Assembly (NCBI GenBank): GCA_015680685.1
Contig: MNCI01013764.1
Coordinates: forward strand, 259,253-323,252
Direction: 5' to 3'
DNA from: Gnetum montanum
Lineage: Eukaryota; Streptophyta; Gnetopsida; Gnetales; Gnetaceae
DNA: 64,000 nucleotides
The notes under the pieces are model-generated. The model made no database searches. It worked only from the letters and a program-made list of their open reading frames with translations, and was not told the DNA's origin. The number at the start of each line of letters is the position of its first letter. Position 1 is the first letter of the stretch. The position numbers and the translations under genes were made by a program. Positions 1 through 11,673 of the stretch are shown here, piece after piece.

Positions 1-949
1 AGACAAAATTTTTGCAGCTGCTATTTGACACTTAGAAAATTCTGTAAATGTAGTTTTGTGTTGCATGCTACGCTAAAGCATAGCCCCAGTAGTGGGATCA
101 TGGGCCAAAAACTTAGAAAAATTTTTGCTTGTGTGGACACTTAGACAAATTTTCTATTGCAATGCTATTGCCTGAATTTGGTGGTGTTTCAATAGTAATG
201 TCTTATAAAAATTTCTTGTTTGAGTTTAGGGAATCTAGATAATCATTCATGCTTTGAGATGGCTAAAATAGCTTCTTTATTTATAAATTTTATTGCCTTA
301 ATATTGCAATTTTCAAATTGTCAAATTTTTATAGAAGTTCTATTGTTTGCAATTCTTGACCAATATTTAAATAGTCAAATAGAAGCTTGTACTTTATCAC
401 TTAAAAAGTGTTTTGGTAGTTAAATAAGAGTGTATTTTATGAAATTGCTTATTGAGCTTAGAAGGTTTGGATGATTCATAAAATATTGAATTTAAATAGC
501 TTTATTGCGAAGTGTTTCCTCATGTCAATATATCTTGCTCAAATGTTTGAGATCCCACACAAATATGCTTTCTTTTCTTTTCTCTTTCTAAAACCCATTG
601 AATCTTGCTCTATTTCTAATTTTGTTATGGAATTTTCTCTCTAGGGGAAATTAGGAGTGGATTGGCAGAATTGTGCTCAAACATTTTGTGAAATTTTATT
701 TGTTATAATTAATTTACTATAGGGACTATATAGACTAAGTGATTTGAGAACATAGGAATATTCAATAACTCATAGTGTTTAACAAGGTTAGCTAAATTTC
801 TTTTACAATAGCTAGTTATAGTTTCATACAAAAACCCCACCATTTCAACATTTACAAAAGCAAACACATACTCATGCTAAGTCTATTTGGAGGTATTTGG
901 GCCTTAGTGTTGCCAAAGACTAGCAACCACCTAAATCCTGTTTGAAGAA
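1..949. other. No gene seen; old repeat-derived DNA
   Basis: I see no supportable gene here. Similar phrases of about 30-40 bases recur near 5-45 and 105-165 (AAAATTTTTGC next to GACACTTAGA), suggesting a degraded local duplication. The words CTACGCTA and TAGCCCCAG resemble words inside the LTR family at 3283 and 39630. The short open frames present are not convincing. Confidence 0.5.
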
Positions 950-1620
950 CACGCAAGATGGGATAATACTATGCGTCTCATAGAGTCCCCGAGGGACCGT
1001 CAAAGTGATCGATCTGTACCATGCAAGATGGGGTATAGATCGCATGCAAGACTATCGTAATATGGGCAAGTTAGCTAGCAGTCAAAGGCTTTGTGTCTCA
1101 TAGGATCCCCAAGGGGCCGTTGAAGTGACTGATTTGTACCACACGATGGGGTACAAAATGCATGCAAGACTACCATAAGACAAGTTTAGTTAACTAGCAA
1201 TCAAGGAGGCTTTATGTCTCCTAGGGTTCCAAAGGAACCATCAAAGTGACTGACCTATACCACACAAAGCGTAAACAACCACAAGAGGGTGTTGCGTTTA
1301 TGCTAGTGTGCAAAAGAATATAGGGCGCATGCAAGACTACTGTAGGACAGGCAAGCTAACTAGTGATCAAGAAGGATTTTCGTCTCATAGGGTCCCTGAG
1401 GGACCATTGAAGTGATTGATCTATACCACACGAGATGGGGTACAGAACACATGCAAGACTATCGTAAGATGGGCTAGTTAGCTGGTGATCGGAGGCCTTG
1501 TGTTCTGTAGGGCTCCCGAGGAACTGTCGAAGCAACCAATTTGCACTGCACAAAGTGAAAACAACTAAAAAAGGGTTTTACATTTACGCTTATGTGTATT
1601 AGGATGCAAAAGGTCACAGA
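950..1620. repeat. Tandem repeat, about 121-bp unit, five copies
   Basis: Five diverged copies can be lined up on the phrase GTCTCATAGG, which starts near 974, 1095, 1216, 1382 and 1502, giving spacings of 121, 121, 166 and 120. Each unit carries a near-palindrome of type GTCCCNGAGGGAC, then GTACCACAC..GATGGGGTA, then CATGCAAGACTA. The long third unit holds an extra segment of about 46 bp (near 1265-1320) that recurs after the fifth unit (near 1548-1610), so two unit types alternate. Nothing indicates coding; it is a minisatellite or short satellite block. Confidence 0.85.
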
Positions 1621-3282
1621 ACTACCTTGACATGTGAAAAAGGCACCAAAAGGCCCTCCTTCTAGCACTATAAAATTGTAGTGACTAAAAACATCGAGGG
1701 CTGGAAAACATTGAGGGGTTAGCGGGTGCGATAGTTTTGACCCCATATCCACGGGAAGCCATGCTGGGTGTGAGCGGATATGGGGAGCACTAAAAAATCT
1801 GGTCAATTAGATATGGACTTAATTGATGTTAATATAGCCTTTTGCAACATATAGTTTTGAAAATAGGAACAAAAATGTGAAGTAATGTTTGAAAGTAAAT
1901 AAAGCATAAAATAGTGCAAAACATAACAATAAGTAGGAAACAAAGTAAAGTGTAGTTAGAAAAATGCATCGCTCCAAGGCTACAAGTTTGCTCTATCAAG
2001 GTGGATACAGTCAGTTACACAGTGTGTCAGAGTACAGAGATCCCGAGAGTAACCAGGACGTGTAGAGCAAAACAAGTTGTGCGCTTGCACGCGGACTTAG
2101 ATGCTGACAATGCGGGGATTCTACCAAGGTGGTAGAAGTGGGATGGAACAAAATGCTAGCTGAAAATGCTAACTGTTTGCAGTGTCAAACATAAATCTTA
2201 CAATGCTTGATGTTACAATATGCTAGAAACAGAACTTGAGTGCTAGAGAGAGGAAAAGTTGAAGAATCGGGAAAAATTTGAACCCTTTAAATGCTTCTTG
2301 TTGGGGTATTTATAGGACCAAGGGCATGCAAAAGGGGTGGTTTGGACACCATGTGCCTTGGGCCCACTTTGACTTGCTTGTGCTACACGTGCCATTCATG
2401 ACCGTTGGACTTGCATGATTGTTGTAATGCGAGCCTGCCATGCCGTAACTGTGAGCCTTCCATGCCGTTATTACGTTGTCAGCATCTATATATGTGTGCC
2501 AATGGTCTAATTAGGTGAAGTGCATTGATGTTACATAACCACCTACATGCCTTGTTGTGCTTTGTAGTGTAGCATGCTTGGTGTAGTGTAGCACCTGTCA
2601 TGCGTCCCGCTACATGTGTGTTGCATGCTTGCTACGCTACGCTACGTAGTGTAGCAACTGGCCTTAGTTGCGAAAACTTTTCCGATTTGCCAACTTTGCT
2701 TCCTATGTTGCGAGACTTGCAAACTTGATAATTTTTCCCTCTGAGATACCTTCTATCTCTTCTGCAGGATTTCTATGCCGCGTTGCACCATGTAGCTCAA
2801 TGTAGTGTAGCAGCAAACATGGTACCCCACTTCCTAACGGAAAGGGACATTGTTGAAGGACTTGAATTTGGGAAATAGAGCTAGTTGTATAGCTATTGCC
2901 ATGCTACACTATGTTACATAGTGTAGCATGGAACTTCATTCTGCAACTATTTTCTGAATCTTGCTACACTACATAGCGGGATGTAGCGTAGCGTAGTAGA
3001 CTTCGTGACCTAGAAAACTTGCCGAACTGTTTCATGCATCCTGAGTGCTGCTGTCAACTTTGCACACTATTTTTAAGTAGACTGTCGGCTAGTCAAACTA
3101 CTTAGGTGGATAGGTAGGATGATCTGTAGAGCCTATTTATACCTAAAGTAGAAAATTTACCGAATTGGCCAACCTGAATTTAGAGTGTTCTCCTCCCAAA
3201 GAACTATCGTGGTGTTGCACGAATTGCAAGGCTTGGTGAAGCGAGAATGACTTCGAATTTTTTGGCGTATTTCAGGGGGCAA
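1621..3282. other. Non-coding repeat DNA with TATA-like box and TACGCTAC-word array
   Basis: I find no gene. A TATA-like box (GGTATTTATAGGACC) lies near 2305-2320. From about 2560 to 3000 the words GTAGTGTAGC, GCTACGCTAC and their reverse complements are densely repeated. The composition resembles the U3 part of the LTRs at 11674 and 39630, so this may be another decayed LTR or the 3' end of an element, but I cannot fix borders. A G-rich run precedes the LTR start at 3283. Confidence 0.4.
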
Positions 3283-4640
3283 TGAAACATCACAAAAAAT
3301 TCATGTTGCAAACTATAACCTTCATTTTTCAACTTGAGATAATATTTTATTTTAAATGTAAGATTTGTAGTCCATGAGCTACAATCTTGCATACTTTGGC
3401 TTTTGGGGCTAAAAATGGCTTAGAATTTTCTATTGCCTCACTTCCCAAGTGTAAAATGTTACCTCATATTTATATTAGCATTTTCATGGGTTTTTGTAAA
3501 GGTATTGCCTCAACTACGCTAGGACCATATTACTACCCCCCCCCCCCCCCCCCCCTATGTAGATGAAACTGTTGGGATTTTTCATTTCCAACCCAACATA
3601 GTCAATACCAAAACACAACAGAGATGTATCATTGGAATTTTTGGAATTTCCCATTTTTATTTTAATTTCCATTTTCCCAATAATGACTAGTGTATTCACC
3701 CCAAGACTTCAACAATTATAACATGGCCAGCATAATTTCCAACATTTTTAGTAGTTTTCAACAACTTTATCATAGTTGGGATGGTGTTAGTGTAGTCACA
3801 AAATTCTATTTACTATTTATGGTAAATGGATGGACTTTGGTGCTTGCATTGTATTCCAAACTTACTATAAATGGAAACTACACTGAAAATTGTAAGTATT
3901 ACCACCTACAGATAGATATCAATTTGTCAGTAATCATGATCATGATGTGCATGCTTCCAAAAATAGCTATTCCATAGCCTATATAAGCCCAATGTAAATA
4001 ACTTATTCCTGTTTCAACTTCTTTTTAGAAATAGCACTTGAAAGCATTTTTGCAACCCAGATAGCCTTTGTAACCTTGTAACTCCTTTGGCAAAATTGGT
4101 ATCTACATTTGGCATAAAGACTCCCAATGTGATACCAATGCACATAGGGTGCATTAGCATTTGTGATCACAGTTGTTGATTTGGATGTGAGGAGTTGCTA
4201 GAAACTAAAGTTAGAAAGAATTTGGATTATGGGGTTAATGTGAAACATAGCTTGCTAGCTTCAATAAACTTCAAGCTTCTTGAAGCAACTTGTGCATCTA
4301 CAATAGAATCTATACTTGTTGAATGTACTACTTTATTTTCCATTTCAATAAATTCATAGTTCATTATTGTACAGATTTGAGTTCACATTTTTATTTTTGT
4401 ATTTATTTTTATTTTGGATCTCTATTTTCATTTGCAGTCTCATTTTCATTTACATTTATGTTTCCATTTAGATTTTCATTTATATTTTGTAAGTTCCTAG
4501 GTGATTGGCCAGATCATCTAGGGCACCTTAAATCCCATTTTCTAGAGGCCCTTGGAATTCAACTCTAAAACTATTTTGGCACCTAGGATATTCTAGTTTT
4601 GGTTCTAGAAACTAAATTCTCCAATTCCAACAATTAATTT
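3283..4640 (+). repeat. LTR copy A of a Tat-like Gypsy family
   Basis: The start TGAAACATCACAAAAAATTC matches the starts of the LTR-like copies at 39630 (plus) and 58818 (minus). A TATA box (CCTATATAAGCCC) lies near 3977, at the place where copy B has CCTATAAATGCCC (near 40530). The 3' part near 4495-4565 (CTAGGTGAT..AGGGCACCTT..GAGGCCCTTGG) is shared with copies B and C and partly with the solo LTR in E1. It contains a run of 20 C at 3536-3555. The right border is approximate. I see no convincing internal region after it, so solo or truncated status is open. Confidence 0.65.
3536..3555. repeat. (C)20 homopolymer inside LTR copy A
   Basis: Twenty consecutive C residues are visible. The related LTR copy at 39630 has no such run at the equivalent place, so this is a local expansion or a sequencing or assembly length error. 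Confidence 0.95.
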
Positions 4641-4859
4641 TAGTTATGCTCTATTGCTTTTGTTATCTTACCTTTCATTCATTTCTAGAATTTTATGTTT
4701 ACTTTATGTTATTTGCATCACATTTATTTTTATTTTGTACAATAAAAAATCAAAAAACATAAATACTTTTACTTAAAATTACCATGCATTAAAAAAAATA
4801 TTTCAAAAAGTAAATCTCATATTTATATCTCATCCTAACATATATCTCTTTTAATCTTA

Positions 4860-7800
4860 GCTTTCTAAAGCCCCATCATTGGAAGAAAAGATCTTCCCTA
4901 CCACTTATACATCTCCTTCATCCTTTGCTTCATTACCAAAACCTTTTGGAGCCTCTGCACTTTCAATAATAAGTAAAAGTAAAAATGTTAAAACATAAAA
5001 ATCCAAAAATAATAATATAAATAAAATTTTAAATTTTAAAAAAATCAATTGTAAGAAAAATCAATAAAAATAAATAACAAAAATAATTTTTCTTTCTTGT
5101 AGTTGTACCACTAGAACCCACCTCACCTACATTATCTCCCATATTACTTCCACCATAGAGGTCAAATATATGAACACATCAACTAAATTCTAAGTGATCT
5201 TCTGTAGTGAAAGAAATGTGAAGCCTAGATCCTCTAGTTGCATGTCTAGCACATCTAGTAAGGAAGGATTTTCCATGTTAGGTTCTCTATCCATCATGCT
5301 AATTTCCTCTTTCACAATTGATCTTAGTACCTAAACTTCTTTCTCTTCCTTCATATAGTCAAGCATCCCTCAAACGTCTCTAATGCATTACGTACTTTCA
5401 TCTTCTCAATCAACATATTCCTTACTCTCTTTACTATCCTTTCCTTCATATGTTGTTTTATAAGGAGCAAAGTTTTCTTCTTATAAAACAAATTTATCCT
5501 CTGTTATTTTCTCTAGTGTTTCTAGAACAAAAAACTATCTAGAAGCTTGCTATTTAAAGTCTCAATGATCAATATCTTACATTACTAAATGGTATGAGTA
5601 GCCAAAATGGATTCTAGAGAAGGTTGTTGGATTGTCATGTATCATAGTACCACTATGGAGATTAGTTTCTGATCTTAGAGGCCATTTTGTTTCTTTATTT
5701 CTTAATCAGCAATAGCTCCATTGTTAGATACATTAATACATTAGATTACTTTATTATAAGGGAGGCCATGTCCATTTATATTGAGTTATAAAATTCATCC
5801 TCTCTCTTGACCTTAGGCTAATTGCGTAAGAGGGGCTGTAAAGAAGGATCTAAAATAGATATGTCTTTTTCATCTACTATAATTTGGGCATTTGTTAAAA
5901 TATATATCGATTATCCTCCTAATTAACAAAGTGAATTTGGAAATTTTAATTAAAAAAATAAATAAAATAGAAATATAAAATATTAATGGACTTACTAGTG
6001 TCAAATATGTCCTTTAATTTCTCCATAAGACCATCAATCATGCCATGGACTAACTACTCGTTGATGTGCTTCTAAAATAAACTCAAAAGATCTATACATA
6101 CAAATAAAAAAAATTAATGAGAATTAACAAATTATAAATAAACCTAATCATGAAAAAAATAAATCATATTAAAACTAAAAATAAAACCACTAACTTACAA
6201 AACAATAGTGGGTCCTTTTCCTTTGGCGTTTCCTCCAACCATTTCTTCTAGCCTAATCTAATAAACTCTCCTCTTGAGATGGCAACTCAATGAGCCTAGA
6301 AGGAGATGGCATCTGATCTATATCAAAATCAGCTAGCTCATGATATACTAGAGAATCAATTAGTCATTACTATAACATAGATTTCTTTTATATACAACAC
6401 TAAAGAATCCTACCTCCATTGTCCAAGTCAAGATTTAACTCTTTTCCAAAAAGTTTATTTATCAAGACATTGTTCTATGCTCTCTCTGTTGCTTCATCTA
6501 CTTTCTTCTTGTTTTTGTTTCTTCCTAGGATTATTGCCCTTATTTTTGGTTTTCTTTCCTCTCTAATTCTTCTAATGGTTTCCTCTCTTCCTCTTCTCAA
6601 GCCTTTTTCTCTTCCTCTTTCTTCTTCCTCATTTTCTATTTTGCTGTAGCTAGTGCTTCTCATTTCACTTTCTTCTTTGCTTTCACTATAACTATTAATC
6701 ATCAACATGAGTGAAAAGATTAAAAATATAAAAAAATGACAAAATACTAAAATATAAAAAATAAAAATGCTAAAAATAATATATAAATATTTTCTAACTC
6801 AACTAATCTCTTCATAGCCTTACGTATCTTTGCCTTCAACTTCTCCTTCTTTCAATTGTAGATCTCCATGATCTTCACGGAATAAAATCTTTCCTTTTTC
6901 CTTGATTGTCCCTTCTCTTGTATGTCCAAGGCACATTCTATAATCACCTTAATTAACTAAATAGAATTTAGATGAGTTGGAAATTTCCTAGATAGTGCCA
7001 CACTATAAGAAATAGAGGATTCAGCCACATCCTTTTATAGTAACAACACTACCTGCATTGGCCCCCCTAATGTTGTCGAAAGAGTCATCATAATGTTATT
7101 CATATGTTGGTATAAGGGAGAGGAAAATTTTTATTTATTAAGAACCTTTCCCTTTTTGTAATCACTACAAGCCAGCAAATCTATGAAACAACTCAACATG
7201 TCATAAAAGAAGCTAAAATTCATAGAGTTACTAGAATTCTCATCATAAACACATTTGGATAATTTGCTAAACATATTTTCAAATAGATAATTCATCCAAT
7301 CATAATGAGCTTCATGAAGCATGACATTATAGATGACCATAAGCTATATTGGAGACATAGCTATCCTTTGCTTGATTTTATCATAGAAGATCCTCTTAAT
7401 AAAAAGGTGAAATATTTCTTTTAGATCACAATTACCACACTTAGCAATGTTGTGTTCCCTATCATCATACTTTATCCAGATACTAATTACCTTTTGATCA
7501 TTAATAGATAAATTCTCATTGCCTTATACTGAAAGACCCATAGCATGAAAATTAAATTAATGCCTTAAGTAGTCATAATTTCAATGCAGGATAACATATT
7601 TACCTTGAACCTAAAACAGAAACAACTACTACTCTCTTGAGCAACATTTCACCATGGTAATCATGTCCATGAGAGAAATGTTAGAAGAATTTAGTGTAAA
7701 GAGAGAGAGAACCCTTGCATACTTTAAGGTAGGAAGATGCTTCCTCATAGGTTCGCTTATTAGCCTCATGTAACTACTAGGGGTCTTATGTACATTAGGT

Positions 7801-7946
7801 TGTAGAAATCTCTCCTTGACATTGCTAAGCTGAATATACACAATCTTTGATGTCTTGATTTTATCTGTAAAATTAAAACATAGGTAACAAGAGATGAGAA
7901 CATATTTCTAAGTAAAGTGAAAATAAAAAAAATACCACATGAAAGC
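4860..7946 (-). pseudogene. Multi-exon-looking fossil ORF, 3' part; split by E1
   Basis: I do not recognise this locus with confidence. Minus-strand open pieces at 7841-7629, 7340-7131 and 6708-6475 give protein-like segments, one with the phrase HKTPSSYMRLISEP, one with LMVIYNVMLHEAHYDW, one very rich in E, K and R. Between them lie AT-rich stretches with splice-like ends on the minus strand: an acceptor TTTTAATTTTACAG near 7866-7853, an acceptor TTCTGTTTTAG plus donor AAGGTAAAT near 7610-7590, and donors GTAAGT near 6196 and 5993. The LHEAHYDW region resembles the late part of the domain often annotated as putative plant transposon protein, by pattern only. Several stops are present. The upstream part continues at 18035 beyond the E1 insertion. 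Confidence 0.4.
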
Positions 7947-8780
7947 TAATGAGTGGCAAGGTATCCCTACACTCAACCATACAAATACAAGCATTACACA
8001 TGTGATCTGGTCGAACTCCACAGACAAACTAGTTGTGGCATCTAGACAGTTAGCCTTAGGTCACAATTCACTGTCTTCCCACCTAGACTAGTATTAGCTT
8101 TGTCACGTATGGTTTAGTCCAGAGTGAGGTGTATGATGTGTTTCTAATCTAATGCTACTCCTAAAGGAAATGGAAGATAATATTAACTAAGCTAATAGGG
8201 AAAGGATGAGAAGGAATCTAGCTAGCCCATATGCGATGAGCATCTATTCCTTGATTATCTGTACACATCTTGGACTTCCTACATGACTATCACTGGGATT
8301 ACCAAGCACAGATCCTAGGTACGCTACTGGGTTACCAAGTAGTCACACTTAAATTCTCGTAATCAAGTCGTACTCATTCCACGTTCAATAGGAGTTAAAG
8401 GGTGAGAAGAGATTAACTAGGAAAACAGTAAATAGCAAGTAATTAAATAATTAAGCTAAGTGAATGTTGCAATGATGAAGTAATCTCGATCTTTATTTCC
8501 AGTCATGTGCATGTCCAAGTACATCACACTCGAATAAAGGATGTCGTACAATTACAATCACCACATTGTGGGCATACATTGGAAGGAAAAGGGTTGAGAG
8601 GAAAAACAAGAACTGCAATCAAACTTAACTCTAAACTTCTAATCTAAAACTAACTAACTCCTACCTAAATCCTCTTATTTATAGATGAGGAGATAGACTA
8701 CGATATCGCATACAAAATATCATGGCAAGGCTACGATATCGTGTACGTGATATCGTGGTGCACTAAATGGTAACTTATCA
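7947..8780 (-). repeat. 3' LTR of E1
   Basis: 834 bp. On the minus strand it begins TGATAAGTT (TGATGAGT in sister copies) and ends CCACTCATTA, with small changes at both tips. A reverse TATA box (ATTTATAG, near 8680) and a GATATC-type array (about 8700-8760) match the other LTRs; the poly(A)-type signal (reverse TTTATT) lies near 8495. It pairs with 17225-18029. Confidence 0.9.
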
Positions 8781-8793
8781 TACCCCCATGACT
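8781..8793 (-). other. Polypurine tract of E1
   Basis: On the minus strand the 13 bases AGTCATGGGGGTA directly abut the 3' LTR. The same motif abuts the 3' LTR in E2 and E4 and, with one change, in E3 and E5. This is the expected position of the plus-strand primer of reverse transcription. Confidence 0.85.
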
Positions 8794-10175
8794 GAGTGAA
8801 AACTTGTCCTTGAGTTATAGTGATTACATAGTGGATAGGTATGGGATTATTGGATAGTGAACATGGGTTTATGCCATAGTGTGGAATCAAAACAAAATAA
8901 AGATACAACACAAGAAATGTGCTACAACTACAAAATTGGTGGAACTCATGTAGTTCCTGGTGGCGGTGGCTCCTCCATAGGTGCTTTCCCCTTGTCTTGT
9001 GCTCCAAGTCTTGGGACTTGATGGTGTTGAAATATGGCCTAGAGTTTCTCCTCTTCAGTTCGGGGATCCTATGCCATCCATGCTAATGTTTCGATGTTCG
9101 ATAGAGTCGCCACCTCCCACGGGTAGGGTAGTTGTGGAAACATTTGATTGGCCTTGACATACCAAGCCACAAACACCTGACGTTCCTCTTCGTAGGCTCT
9201 AGCTTTATCTTTGTATTCTTGGAAATCCTCAAGCTATCGAACCAAATCTGTTGTGACACCTTTTTGTCCTTGGTAGCTTGCTTTCACCACCTCAAGTTCA
9301 GAATTTGTGATCTCTAATTTTTCCAATAACTTCTTGCATTCTACAAATTCTACTTTGTATTTGACATAGGTGGTAGCTACCTATTGCTCAAGCTTTGTTC
9401 TTGGGTGCCTTGCTATTAACATGGCAAGGTTGGCATACCACAAGTTTACCAACTCCATGGATTCTATCAAATCCTAAATTTGTAGGTCTCGATTCTTAAC
9501 TTCTGCTTGGTGGGCAAAGGCATATGTGTCCAATATGGCCCACCAGTTAGTGTGTTGAGCACTGATAGCATTGATGTGGGCCTTGGCCATATGGATCTCC
9601 TTCTCAAGGATCTATTTGTACATCCCCACCTAGTTTCTGAAGTGCTCCTTTAGCTTTTCATGCTATTTAGCCTCATTTTTTCATGCATTAAATTCGATAG
9701 CTGACTTTTGGCAAATAGCGCGTACCTCCTCCATTAAGAGGGTTCAATTTTCCCTAGCTAAATGACTCATGTCTTGGTTGACTTGAATGAATTTTTCTCA
9801 CAATTGATGAAAGTGCTCCTCAAGAACATTCTTTTTCTTCTCCACAACAGTCAATCGAAGGTTGTCAGCAACAAGCTGCTTATTTTTTGCTTGTAAGGCA
9901 TTGAGTGATTTAAGATGTGCATGAGGTTACACCTATGCTATAGAGGCATCCCAAATAGCCTTCTCTTTTTCTTCAGCCACCTTTTTATTCTACATTAGTA
10001 GCTTGGTTAGTTGCTCAATTTTGAAGCTATCTAGCTGATTTACGGGAAAAAATTGCAAAGGATCTCGTTGTGCTACTTGTAGGGCCATGAGCTGCTCTTG
10101 TAATTTTTGCACCTTTACTTTAGCAGGCTCGAACCTCACTTTTGTTAAAACTAGCTTCCCCTTCATGGAAATGAG

Positions 10176-10217
10176 GTCTGACTGAATTACTGTAACGTCT
10201 GACTGAATTACTGTAAC
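10176..10217 (-). repeat. 21-bp tandem duplication in the ORF2 coiled coil
   Basis: A 21-bp unit occurs twice in direct succession (10176-10196 and 10197-10217) without a mismatch. It duplicates seven residues (VIQSDVT) in the predicted coiled coil of E1 ORF2 and keeps the frame. Where E3 and E4 can be followed they have one copy. Confidence 0.9.
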
Positions 10218-11673
10218 ATCTTGAGGGATGTCAAATAGGGACATCATTACTTGTACGATTTGTAGCAATCGATCAAGCGCATCCTCATGTTCTGTAGGAG
10301 TCATTGAGGTTCTGGCCAAAGTTTGAGCATCCCATGCTCCTATGAGATCTATCGGTGGCATCACAGGTACATTGAACAATTTCTTGATGTGGTCTTTGAC
10401 CACTTCTGTAGCTCTCATGGCATCCTGGTGTTACATGACCACCACAGTGGCTACTTTACTAGTTTCTAATTATACTTGGAAAGATGTTGCGTTTTCTAAG
10501 ATTTTTTGTGACCAAGTACTTTCCTCTCTTCCTGTATGAATAGACACTTCACCCCTTGTACAATCTAAAGAAACTATGGGCTGTATGGAATCATCAATGA
10601 CACGAAAGAGATTTGTGTCATCAGGAATTTTCCAACTGACCATCTCAGCACTGGCCCTGAGATGGCTTATCAATGGTCTATAGTCTTCTAGCAGTAGTGA
10701 CTAATCTTGGCCCATGCTAGGCCCTACTTCCTGTTGTTGGCTGGGTCCTGTACTTGGAGGTTGGCTAGGTCCTACAAGTTGAGTTGCAATTGGTTCAACC
10801 ATATGTTCTTCTTCTTCTTCTAGTCTGAGCATCTCACCAGTAATTTTCTTTGTGGCTGGTGGCTTTAACAATTCTGCATATGAAGCATTTTTGGCTTTTC
10901 GAAGAACATCATTAGTGTATCCCTAGATACCCGCATGTTAGCAAAGCTTTCTAATAAGACAAGGAAAGGGCAACACCATCTTCCTTGTTTTTCATTCCTC
11001 GAACCACCTCAAGATCTTCGTTAAGTATAGATGTGGTAGGTTAGCATTAAACTTTCCCATCAGCACTACACATCCTCTTGTTGCATACATTGATATTCTT
11101 TTTAAGCCATTTGTGAGAAAAAGGTGATACATTCCAATTTTGAAATAGATCCTCTCTTCTATCATCAACTCACCAAATGTCTTATCTTTGCCATACACCC
11201 TTTCCAACCAATCCCGTTGCACATCGGGGTCTAAACAAGTGGATAACTGAGTAACCTTGGGCCATGTATTTGGAAGGTTTAATACTTTTGAAATGGCCTA
11301 CATGGAGAAATCAAATGTCACACCAAAAATATTGATGGTGGTGCCTTGCTCTCTATTGTGCCAGAATTGGTACATCTCCCCTAGGTACCAAGCACCACTT
11401 TTAGAGAGGGTAGGCCATAAGGGAGACCCTTTGAAGTGATCCCTAGTAGCCTCAGGAGCTAACTTTGCAAAAGACTCAAAGTTTAATTCCAAAATCACCA
11501 TAGTGAATATGGACTTTTCGTGAATGGCTTGAATCTTAGGGCAATGTGAGATGTTGTTCCTATTCAGGAACTGTAGCAGCTCCTCCTTTTGCCTGCCTAG
11601 ACTGTATGGTAGGAAGGTCCTCTTGATGAATACTAAATGATTATTTCTCTTATTCTTCATGTTGTCTAGTAGG

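Noticed and set aside
1474-1806. 110-codon minus-strand frame over the tandem repeat
   Set aside because: It spans repeat units and flank and has no domain; chance frame.
6419-6649. 76-codon hydrophobic plus-strand frame
   Set aside because: Shadow of the E/K/R-rich minus-strand frame 6708-6475; long Leu/Ser runs come from pyrimidine-rich DNA.
8720-9007. 95-codon frame running from the ORF2 end into the 3' LTR of E1, hydrophobic
   Set aside because: It is out of frame with ORF2, crosses polypurine tract and LTR border, and is not kept in E3 or E4. Not taken as an env-type membrane segment.
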